In this document: piece by piece, positions 8,171-15,477 of the stretch | Numbering within the stretch: the first letter of the stretch is position 1 | Layout of the letters: every line of letters starts with the position of its first letter | From: Actinoplanes sp. DH11 | Lineage (GTDB): Bacteria; Actinomycetota; Actinomycetes; Mycobacteriales; Micromonosporaceae | NCBI RefSeq assembly: GCF_020873875.1 | Contig: NZ_JAHWGU010000007.1 | Span: 124,001-188,000, forward strand | Reading direction: 5' to 3' | Length of the DNA stretch: 64,000 nucleotides | The notes under the pieces: generated by a model | The model's database searches: none | What the model was told of the DNA's origin: nothing | Seen by the model: the letters and a program-made list of their open reading frames with translations, nothing else | Program-made: the position numbers and the translations under genes

Positions 8171-9112
8171 TCATTCCTTGACCGCACCGGCGGACAGACC
8201 GGACTGCCAGTACCGCTGCAGCATGAGGAAGGCGGCGATCAGCGGGAGGACCGACAACAGCGATCCGGTGACCACCAGGGCCAGCAGGTCGGCGTTCGAG
8301 CCGTTGCCGCCGACCGCCTGCGCCGACCAGGAGCTGAGCCCTACGGTGATCGGGTAGTAGCTCGGATCGTTCAGCATGATCAGTGGAAGGAAGTAGTTGT
8401 TCCAGGTCGCCACGAGAGTGAACAGCAGCACTGTCACAAAACCCGGAGCAAGACTGCGGAGAACCACGCGGAAGAAGATCGCCAGTTCTCCGGCGCCGTC
8501 GATGCGCGCGGCCTCCAGCACGCTGTCGGAGACGGCGTCACGGGCGTAGACCCACATCAGGAACAGCCCGAACGGGCTCACCAGCGACGGCAGGATGATC
8601 GCCCACGGCGTGTTCACCAAACCGGCCTGGCTGAACAACAGGTAGGTGGGGATCGCCAGCGCCGTGGTGGGAACCATGATGGTGCCCAGCACCAGACCCA
8701 GCAGTGGGCCTCTCCCCCGGAACGTGTAGCGCGCGAACCCGTATCCGGCGAAGGTGGCCAAAGCCGAGGCCCCGACAGCACTTACTGCCGCGTACACCAG
8801 AGTGTTGGCCATCCACCGGGTGTACTCGCCCCCGTTGTGGGTGAAGGTCTGTCCGATATTGGTGAACAACGAGAAGTCGTTGCCGAACCACAACCCGAAG
8901 GTGGAGAACAGATCGCCGGTGTTCTTGGTGGCGGCGATCGTCAGCCAGAACAGCGGAAACAGGAAGTACACCAGCAGCGCACACATGGCCAGGGTCAGCA
9001 GGTTGCTCTTCGTCGGCCGGCGCGGCCGGCGACGAACCGGCTGGTGTGCGGAGGCGGTGCTGTGCGAGACGGTCCGCCCGGATGCGGCTGGACCACGGCT
9101 GATAGTGGTCAT
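8171..9112 (-). CDS. Sugar ABC transporter permease (MalG type)
   Basis: A 313-residue inner-membrane permease with six predicted helices. The cytoplasmic N-terminus is rich in Arg/Pro. The EAA loop that docks the ATPase is EAARIDGAGELAIFFRVVLR, near residue 225, with the conserved Gly of the family. It follows the MalF-type permease with a four-base ATGA overlap, so the two subunits are translationally coupled. No ATPase gene is in the operon. In actinomycetes a shared MsiK-type ATPase encoded elsewhere normally energises such importers (known for the family, inferred here). Confidence 0.93.
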   Translation of the reverse strand: MTTISRGPAASGRTVSHSTASAHQPVRRRPRRPTKSNLLTLAMCALLVYFLFPLFWLTIAATKNTGDLFSTFGLWFGNDFSLFTNIGQTFTHNGGEYTRWMANTLVYAAVSAVGASALATFAGYGFARYTFRGRGPLLGLVLGTIMVPTTALAIPTYLLFSQAGLVNTPWAIILPSLVSPFGLFLMWVYARDAVSDSVLEAARIDGAGELAIFFRVVLRSLAPGFVTVLLFTLVATWNNYFLPLIMLNDPSYYPITVGLSSWSAQAVGGNGSNADLLALVVTGSLLSVLPLIAAFLMLQRYWQSGLSAGAVKE

Positions 9113-10047
9113 CGACGGCTACCCCGGCTCGTGAGAAACAGCATGACGTAGGAGACGACCAGGATGACGAAACCGAGCAGGAACGAGACCGCGGCCGCGT
9201 AGTTCACCTGCTGGGATGTGAAGGCGAGGCTGTAGGCGTACACGTTGGGGGTGTACGAGGAATTGACGACGGTCGGCGCCAGTCGTTGCACCAGGTTGGG
9301 TTCGGCGAACAGCTGGAAGCTGCCGATGACGGAGAAGATGAGGCAGAGCAGCAGCGCCGGCCGCAGGGCGGGAAGTTTCAGATGCCAGGCGATCCGCCAG
9401 GCGCCGGCGCCGTCGACGGCGGCAGCCTCATAGCGCTCGGCGGGCACCGACCGGAGAGCGGCGTACAGAATGATCATGTTGTAGCCGGCGAACTCCCAGG
9501 TGACGATGTTTCCCAGCGACGCCAGCATCCAGGTGTCTCCGAGCAGATTCGGTGCGGTGAACCCGAGCCGATCACCGAGCTGGGCGAGTGGCCCGAAGTC
9601 GGGTCCGTACAGGTAGCCCCACATCAGCGCGGCGACGACACTCGGTACCGCGTACGGGACGAACAGGCCCAGCCGGAACACCCTGCTCGCCCGCAGCAGT
9701 CCGCTGTCGATGGCGAGGGCCGCGACGAGTGCGATCAGCATCATGACCGGGACCTGGATGAGGAAGAACAAGCCGACCCGCAGGACACCGTGCAGCAGTA
9801 GGGAGTCCTGCAGGGCACGGGTGTAGTTGTCCAGGCCGACGAAGACCGTTCCGCCGACCAGTTGGTCCTTGAACAGGCTCAGGTAGGCGGCATAGGCAAG
9901 CGGCAACAGGAACAGCAGTACGAAGCAGACGAGGAACGGGGCGACGAAGAGGTAGGCGTGGTGGCCGGTGGTCGTGGACCGCCCGGCTCGGCGTGGCGAC
10001 GCCGGGGCAGCGGCCCGCGCGGTCGCGGTACTCGTGGTCATGAACAT
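9109..10047 (-). CDS. Sugar ABC transporter permease (MalF type)
   Basis: About 312 residues. The start is uncertain among GTG 10059, ATG 10047 and ATG 10041; 10047 has GAAAG at a suitable distance. Six membrane helices are predicted, after a cytoplasmic Ala/Pro/Arg leader. The EAA loop is YEAAAVDGAGAWRIAWHLKL. It pairs with the downstream MalG-type subunit to form the channel for the sugar delivered by the lipoprotein encoded at 10122-11495. A strong hairpin separates it from that binding-protein gene. Confidence 0.92.
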   Translation of the reverse strand: MFMTTSTATARAAAPASPRRAGRSTTTGHHAYLFVAPFLVCFVLLFLLPLAYAAYLSLFKDQLVGGTVFVGLDNYTRALQDSLLLHGVLRVGLFFLIQVPVMMLIALVAALAIDSGLLRASRVFRLGLFVPYAVPSVVAALMWGYLYGPDFGPLAQLGDRLGFTAPNLLGDTWMLASLGNIVTWEFAGYNMIILYAALRSVPAERYEAAAVDGAGAWRIAWHLKLPALRPALLLCLIFSVIGSFQLFAEPNLVQRLAPTVVNSSYTPNVYAYSLAFTSQQVNYAAAVSFLLGFVILVVSYVMLFLTSRGSRR

Positions 10048-10081
10048 GCTCGCTTTCACGGCCGGACGATGGACTCGTCAG

Positions 10082-10118
10082 GGACGGGCCTGCCGCGATC
10101 GGCACGGCAGGCCCGTCC
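10082..10118 (-). promoter_or_regulatory. Intercistronic hairpin between binding-protein and permease genes
   Basis: GGACGGGCCTGCCG (10082-10095) pairs perfectly with 10105-10118 around a 9-base loop. It follows the binding-protein stop by 3 bases and precedes the permease start. No T-tract follows on the reverse strand. In sugar ABC operons such stems typically protect the upstream message or attenuate read-through, giving more binding protein than permease. That function is inferred here. Confidence 0.6.
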
Positions 10119-10121
10119 GGC

Positions 10122-11495
10122 TCAACCGGCGTTGACGGTGAAACCTTGATCCTTTGCGTACGCCGTGAGCCGCTCCTGCCACTGGTCGGTGGCCGCGGCG
10201 GTGTCCGCCTTGTCCGCCAGGGCCTTGCCGGTGGTCTCGGTCCAGTCCTTGACCGCCTGGTCCAGGAACGGCGGCCACTGCCAGCCGACGTCGACGGTGC
10301 CGCTGATGCCGGCGAAGACCTCGTTGACCTGCTGGCCGCCGAAGAAGGCCGACTTCTGGCCGGTGAACGACGGGTCCGTCAGCAGCGCCTTGGTCGCCGG
10401 GAAGAAGTTCTGAACGGTGTTGAACATCTTGGTGGTCTCGGGGTCGGTGTTCAGGAACTCGGCGAACTTGGCCGCCGCGATCGGGTTCTGAGTACCGGCC
10501 ATGACGGCGGTCGTGGACCCACCCCAGTTGCCGGCCACCGGCTTGGTGGCATCCCATTGCGGCAGTGGTGCCGCACGCCACTTGCCCGCCGTCGGCTTCG
10601 CGCTGCCGCTGAGGAAGGACGGGCCCCAGGCAGCGGTCAGCCAGGTGGCGTACTTGCCGCTGTTGAAGCCCTGGTACCAGGTGTCGGTGAAGTCGGGATC
10701 CGTTGAGACGAGATCTTCCTTTGCCAATCCGGCCCAGTAGTCGGCGACCTTCTTGGAAGCCGCGTCGTTGACCGCCAGCCCGAGCGTGCTGCCGGTGACG
10801 GTGTACGCCTTCGAGCCGGCCTGCCACATCAGGCCGTGCCAGCCGGCCGCCTCATTGGCCGCCATGTTGGTGAGGTAGACGTCGGGGTCTGCGGCTCGCA
10901 GCTTGCGAGCCGCAGCCGTGAACTCGTCCCAGGTCGCCGGCACTTCGATGCCGTACTTCTCGAACAGGTCCGCCCGGTACAGCATCCCCATCGGACCGGT
11001 GTCCTGTGGGTAGGCCAGGATCTCCCCGTCCGGCCCGGTGACCTGCCCCCACGTCCAGTCGACGAACTTCGCCTGGTTGGCGGCAGCGCCGTAAGGACGC
11101 AGGTCCACGAGACTCTTCGTGATCGAGAATGTGGGGATGTACTGGTATTCGATCTGGGCGAGGTCGGGTGCACCGGTGCCGGCTTTCAGAGCCGTCCGCA
11201 GCTTGGTGTAGGCGTCCAAGCCCTGGCCCGCGTTGACGACGTCGACCTTGATGGCCGGGTACTTCTTCTCGAAGACCGCGACTTCTTGCTCGATGTTCGG
11301 CGCCCATGTCCAGAACGTCACGGTGGTGGGGGTCGTCATGGCCTTGTCGATGTCGGCCTGGCTGACGGCCTTCACCGGGCCGGACCCGGGTTCGGAGGAG
11401 CCCGAGCAGCCGGTGAGGCCGGCGGCCGCGACGGTGGCGGCCGCCATCGCGGTCAGCAGGCGACGACGACTCAGGTGGGCAGGAAAAATCGGCAC
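10122..11495 (-). CDS. Sugar-binding lipoprotein of the ABC importer
   Basis: A 457-residue extracellular solute-binding protein (family 1). The leader has a Tat-like SRRRLL followed by a hydrophobic stretch and lipobox LTGC with C30 as the lipidated residue, then a Ser/Gly linker. The mature domain begins TPTTVTFWTWAPNIEQEVAV, typical of maltose/oligosaccharide-binding proteins, and has the family signature around IEYQYIPTFS and the late Trp-rich segment GWQWPPFLDQAV. It is anchored outside the membrane and delivers substrate to the two permeases. The two co-transcribed GH42 enzymes suggest beta-galactosides or galactan/arabinogalactan fragments as ligand. Confidence 0.92.
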   Translation of the reverse strand: MPIFPAHLSRRRLLTAMAAATVAAAGLTGCSGSSEPGSGPVKAVSQADIDKAMTTPTTVTFWTWAPNIEQEVAVFEKKYPAIKVDVVNAGQGLDAYTKLRTALKAGTGAPDLAQIEYQYIPTFSITKSLVDLRPYGAAANQAKFVDWTWGQVTGPDGEILAYPQDTGPMGMLYRADLFEKYGIEVPATWDEFTAAARKLRAADPDVYLTNMAANEAAGWHGLMWQAGSKAYTVTGSTLGLAVNDAASKKVADYWAGLAKEDLVSTDPDFTDTWYQGFNSGKYATWLTAAWGPSFLSGSAKPTAGKWRAAPLPQWDATKPVAGNWGGSTTAVMAGTQNPIAAAKFAEFLNTDPETTKMFNTVQNFFPATKALLTDPSFTGQKSAFFGGQQVNEVFAGISGTVDVGWQWPPFLDQAVKDWTETTGKALADKADTAAATDQWQERLTAYAKDQGFTVNAG

Positions 11496-11547
11496 AGGAA
11501 ATCAGTCCTTCGGAGGGTGATGATGGATCGGTCGGATCAGCCGGGCA

Positions 11548-13575
11548 TCAGCGTGGTTCGCGGACCACCGCGGCACCGCCGGGAGGGACGACCACGAAAC
11601 CTTCGATCGGCTTGCCGGTCAGCAGTTCGACGCCGTTCGCGGCGACCTCGCCACCCCCGCCGGCGTGGTCGATGAGGAACAGGTAATCCGCGTCAGCACC
11701 GCGTCGCCGGACCATCTCGATCCCGGCTGCGGCGGGCTGTTCCGGGTGGACACCTGCTTCCCGGCAGATGCGGTCGAGAAGATGACGCAGAGCCGCCGGC
11801 TCCGGGCGGGTCGCCAGGTACCACGCCGCCCCCTCGCCATGGCCGCGACGAGTGACGGCGGGGACACCGGCCAGGTCTCCGTCGGCGAAGGTGACGACGG
11901 CCTCGGCCTGGATCAACCGCACCCGCTCGGACCACAGCGACGCCGTAGCGCCCTGCGGCACGTCACCGGCGAGGGCGACAGTCCGGCCGGGAAGCAACGG
12001 GAACAACTCGTCGGTGCGGACACCGAGCACCTCACGGAACGCACCGGGATAGCCGCCGAGACGGACGTGGCAGTTCTCATCGACGGCGCCGCTGTGGAAG
12101 CCGACGGCCAGGGTGCCACCGCCTTCGGCGTACGTGGTGAGGTTTGCCGCCGCCGTGTCGTCGACCAGGTAGAGGCTCGGAACCAGGACGAGTCGGTAGT
12201 CGTTGAGGTCGTCGTCCGCACGGATGAAGTCGACGGCGATGCCGGCGCGCCAGAGCGGGGCGTACCAGTCGCGCACGAGGTCCTGGTATCGCAACTTCCC
12301 ACTCGGCTGAGAGGGCAGCTCGAGGGCCCAGCGGGCGTCCCAGTCCCAGACGACGGCCACCCGGGCGGCACCGGTGCTGCCGCGTATCTCGGCCAGTGCC
12401 CTCAGGTCTGTGCCCAGGCGGACCACGTCGTGCCAGATCTGGCTGTCGGTGCCGGCATGCGGCAGCATCGCCGAGTGCCACTGCTCGGCACCGATACCGG
12501 CCGCCCGCCATTGAAAGAAGGCGATGCCGTCGGCGCCGTGCGCGACGTGCGCCAGTGCGTTGCGGTACATCTCTCCCGGCCGTTTGGCCCGGTTGACGTG
12601 CTGCCAGTTGACGGCGCCGGTTGAGTGTTCCATCAACAACCAGGGACGGCCGCCGCCCAGCGAGCGCACCAGGTCCCCGGACAGTGCGATGTCGACCTCG
12701 GCTTCGGGGTCGTCGGCCAGGACGTAGTGGTCGTTGGAGACGATGTCCACGTGCGGAGCCCACCGCCAGTAGTCCAGGGCGTCGATCGTTCGCATGACCA
12801 TGAAGTTCGTCGTAGCCGGGATGTCCGGGGCGACGCGGCGCAGCACCTCGCGTTCGGCGGTGTAGAGCGAGAGCAGTTCGTCGGAGCAGAACCGTTTCCA
12901 GTCGAGCCGGTGCATCGGGTTGGGATCGGCGCCGGTTGCGCGCGGCGGGAGGATCTCGTCCCAGGAGTAGTACCGCTGACTCCAGACGCTGGTGCCCCAG
13001 GCCTCGTTGAAGCGATCCAGGTCATTGTCGTAACGCACGCGTAGCCAGGTACGGAAGGCGGCAGCACTGGTGTCGCAGTAACAGGCGGCGTTGTGACAAC
13101 CGTATTCGTTGTGCACGTGCCACATGACCAGAGCGGGGTGCGTGGCGTACCGGTCGGCCACTGTTTCGACGATGCGCAGTGCGGCCTGTCGGTAGGCGGG
13201 ACTGCTGGGACAGAACGTCTGCCGGCTGCCGAAGGACAGCGTTCGGCCGTCGCGGTCGACGGGGAGCGCATCGGGGTAGGCACGGAAGAACCATGCGGGC
13301 GGCGCCGCCGTGGGTGTGGCGAGATTCGCGGCGATGCCATTGCCGTGGAGCATGTCGAGGATCCGGTCCATCCGGGAGAAGTCGTAGCGACCTTCCGCCG
13401 GCTCGAGCAGTGCCCATGAGAAGACGCCGACACTGAGCATGTTGACTCCGGCCACCCGCATCAGGCGCATGTCCTCCGCCCAGACGCCTTCCGGCCATTG
13501 CTCAGGGTTGTAGTCGGCGCCGTAGACGATGCCGGGCACCCGCAGCGCGACATCGGCGGGCATGCGAGAAGTCAT
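11548..13575 (-). CDS. GH42 beta-galactosidase (first gene of the operon)
   Basis: A 675-residue cytoplasmic enzyme beginning at ATG 13575. The acid/base lies in MWHVHNEYGC (E157) and the nucleophile in LLMEHSTG (E316). C122, C160, C166 and C168 form the zinc-type cysteine cluster seen in many GH42 proteins. The start of the barrel, YGADYNPEQWPEGVWAEDM, is the classic signature. It differs strongly from the second GH42 at 6048, so the two are probably functionally distinct rather than a recent duplication. Its promoter region carries two adjacent operators for the LacI-family protein. Confidence 0.93.
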   Translation of the reverse strand: MTSRMPADVALRVPGIVYGADYNPEQWPEGVWAEDMRLMRVAGVNMLSVGVFSWALLEPAEGRYDFSRMDRILDMLHGNGIAANLATPTAAPPAWFFRAYPDALPVDRDGRTLSFGSRQTFCPSSPAYRQAALRIVETVADRYATHPALVMWHVHNEYGCHNAACYCDTSAAAFRTWLRVRYDNDLDRFNEAWGTSVWSQRYYSWDEILPPRATGADPNPMHRLDWKRFCSDELLSLYTAEREVLRRVAPDIPATTNFMVMRTIDALDYWRWAPHVDIVSNDHYVLADDPEAEVDIALSGDLVRSLGGGRPWLLMEHSTGAVNWQHVNRAKRPGEMYRNALAHVAHGADGIAFFQWRAAGIGAEQWHSAMLPHAGTDSQIWHDVVRLGTDLRALAEIRGSTGAARVAVVWDWDARWALELPSQPSGKLRYQDLVRDWYAPLWRAGIAVDFIRADDDLNDYRLVLVPSLYLVDDTAAANLTTYAEGGGTLAVGFHSGAVDENCHVRLGGYPGAFREVLGVRTDELFPLLPGRTVALAGDVPQGATASLWSERVRLIQAEAVVTFADGDLAGVPAVTRRGHGEGAAWYLATRPEPAALRHLLDRICREAGVHPEQPAAAGIEMVRRRGADADYLFLIDHAGGGGEVAANGVELLTGKPIEGFVVVPPGGAAVVREPR

Positions 13576-13633
13576 GGTTGTCCCTCTTCGTGAACGAAAG
13601 CCGGGCCTGGCCGACGACCATGCCGCCGGCGCC

Positions 13634-13675
13634 TGACTGCGCAGTCATGTTTGCGCAGTCATATGACTTCGTCAA
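13634..13675 (-). promoter_or_regulatory. Promoter of the GH42-ABC operon with two tandem LacI operators
   Basis: On the reverse strand TTGACG (13670-13675), a 17-base spacer and AAACAT (13647-13652) form the core promoter. A perfect 14-base palindrome TGACTGCGCAGTCA lies at 13634-13647, and a variant (TGTTTGCGCAGTCA read forward) lies at 13648-13661, directly abutting. Binding would cover the -10 and the transcription start. Confidence 0.75.
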
Positions 13676-13775
13676 GAGGCAGTAAGGCATCCGCAACGCC
13701 CTCGACGACTGGACCGTCTCCGCGCTCACAGGCTCGGCGGCGCGCGCCTCGATGTTTCTTAATGATTTCTGACTC

Positions 13776-13818
13776 TTGACGAACATAACTTCGCCGGATC
13801 ACTATGACTGCGCAGTCA
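13776..13818 (+). promoter_or_regulatory. Divergent promoter with operator for the lectin-domain gene
   Basis: Forward TTGACG (13776-13781) is followed 18 bases later by CACTAT (13800-13805). The perfect palindrome TGACTGCGCAGTCA occupies 13805-13818, immediately downstream. The remainder of the 314-base divergent intergenic region (13576-13889) shows no gene. Confidence 0.7.
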
Positions 13819-13889
13819 GACCGGTCGATCGGACGTACCGAAGTGTCGGAATCCCCTCAGTACCTCAGCGAACGAGGAGAAAAGCCACG

Positions 13890-15413
13890 ATGACGAAGTT
13901 GAACAGACGCACCTCCTGGGTGCTGGCCGCAGCCCTGGCGATGGTCGGCGCGACTCTCCCCGCCCCCGCCGCTGCGTACGGCCCGTCGACGATGGTCACG
14001 CCTTCGGGCTACTGCAGCCGTCCGTACTGCATCACCTACGTCAAGTCGGCTCAGCTGCCGAGCGGCACAATCGTTGCCAGCTACGAGGACAACAATCAGC
14101 CGCTGGACAACAACATGCGGTTCCCGATCTGGACCAGCACCAACAACGGCGCGTCATGGTCAAGGACGTCGTCGGTGCCGGACACGTCCCCGCGCCGCTG
14201 GGGAAACTGGGGTAATCCGTTCCTGTACGTCCTGCCGCAGCAGATCGGTGACATGCCGGCCGGGACTCTGTTGATGGCCGGCCTCAACTCGCCACCCGAC
14301 CGTTCCCAGATCGCCATTCAGCTCTTCCGCAGCAACGACGAAGGCGCCACCTGGAGCTGGGTCAGCGAGATCACCCTCGGTGGCGGCCAGTGGGGAAGCG
14401 CCAACCCGACCCCGGTGTGGGAGCCGTACCTGCTCGTCGCCAACAACAAACTGATCGTCTACTACTCCGACGAGCGCGACAAATCCCGCCACGACCAGAA
14501 ACTTGTCCACCAGACGTCAACGAACGGCGTCAACTGGGGCCCGGTCGTTGAGGACGTCGCGCTCGCGGACCGCAACCTGCGCCCCGGCATGCCGGTGGTC
14601 ACGAGGATGGCGAACGGTCAATACATCATGGTGTACGAGATGGTCGGGCAGGCCGGCACTCCGAACAACTTCAAGGTCTCGTCCGACCCCGAGTCCTGGA
14701 ATCCCGCCGACCCCGGCACCACGATCGATCACGGCGGCAGCCCCTACATCACCACGATGCCGAACGGGCGGCTCGCCTACAACTCCGGTGATTCGACGGA
14801 CATCCGGATCAACACCGGCAACGGCGCCGGGCCGTGGACACCGGTGAAGACGCTGGTGCCGTGGGGATACAGCCGGCAACTGCAGTACGTGCGGGGCACC
14901 GGACGAATGCTTATCCTGGCCGCGGACGGTTTCTGGACCAACCGGCCCAACCCCGTGCACTACGGCGACGTCGACCTCGGCCATTCCGCCGGCGCCTACT
15001 ACAAGCTCGTCAACAGGCACAGCGGCAAAGTCCTCGACGTCAGTCAGGCAAACCTGCGGGACGGGGGCGACGTCGTGCAGTGGGCCGACAACGGCGGGGC
15101 GAACCAGCACTGGCACGTGACCGACATCGGCGGTGGATACCGCACCTTCTTCAACCGCAACAGCGGCCGAGCTCTGGGGGTGCTGGAAGGCAGTACCGCC
15201 GACGGCGCAACCGCGGTGCAGTGGGTGGAGAACAACAACCCCGACCAGCAGTGGCAGCTTGCCCAGGTGGGGGCCTATTACAAGATCGTGAACCGGCGCA
15301 GCGGGAAGGTACTGGGCGTTCTCGGCGGAACCACGGCCGACGGTGGACAAGCCGTCCAGTGGGCCGACACCGGAGCACTCGACCAGCAATGGCAACTGGT
15401 GCGGGTGCCGTAG
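13890..15413 (+). CDS. Secreted sialidase-fold (BNR propeller) glycosidase-like protein with ricin-type lectin domain
   Basis: A 507-residue protein. The ATG at 13890 has GAGGAGA upstream. An n-region KLNRR, a hydrophobic core and an ALA-rich cleavage site (PAPAAAYG) make a signal peptide of about 30 residues. Residues about 35-370 look like a sialidase-type beta-propeller, with Asp-box-like TSTNNGASW and SNDEGATWSW. Residues about 375-507 are a ricin-B/CBM13 trefoil with three repeats ending QHWHV, QQWQL and QQWQL. Candidate activities include exo-acting arabinan or galactan hydrolysis (GH93-like) or a sialidase. The shared operator with the GH42 operon argues that it releases or binds the polysaccharide whose fragments are imported. 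Specificity is not certain. Confidence 0.82.
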   Translation: MTKLNRRTSWVLAAALAMVGATLPAPAAAYGPSTMVTPSGYCSRPYCITYVKSAQLPSGTIVASYEDNNQPLDNNMRFPIWTSTNNGASWSRTSSVPDTSPRRWGNWGNPFLYVLPQQIGDMPAGTLLMAGLNSPPDRSQIAIQLFRSNDEGATWSWVSEITLGGGQWGSANPTPVWEPYLLVANNKLIVYYSDERDKSRHDQKLVHQTSTNGVNWGPVVEDVALADRNLRPGMPVVTRMANGQYIMVYEMVGQAGTPNNFKVSSDPESWNPADPGTTIDHGGSPYITTMPNGRLAYNSGDSTDIRINTGNGAGPWTPVKTLVPWGYSRQLQYVRGTGRMLILAADGFWTNRPNPVHYGDVDLGHSAGAYYKLVNRHSGKVLDVSQANLRDGGDVVQWADNGGANQHWHVTDIGGGYRTFFNRNSGRALGVLEGSTADGATAVQWVENNNPDQQWQLAQVGAYYKIVNRRSGKVLGVLGGTTADGGQAVQWADTGALDQQWQLVRVP

Positions 15414-15436
15414 ACAGCACCGCATACAGCCGTGGC

Positions 15437-15471
15437 GGCCGGCGGTGGAGCTCAGGCCTCCACCGCCGGCC
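15437..15471. terminator. Bidirectional hairpin between convergent genes
   Basis: GGCCGGCGGTGGAG (15437-15450) pairs perfectly with 15458-15471 around 7 bases. It sits between the stop of the lectin gene (15413) and the stop of the GH63 gene (15478). There is no T-tract, as is common in high-GC actinomycete terminators. Confidence 0.65.
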
Positions 15472-15477
15472 GGCCGG

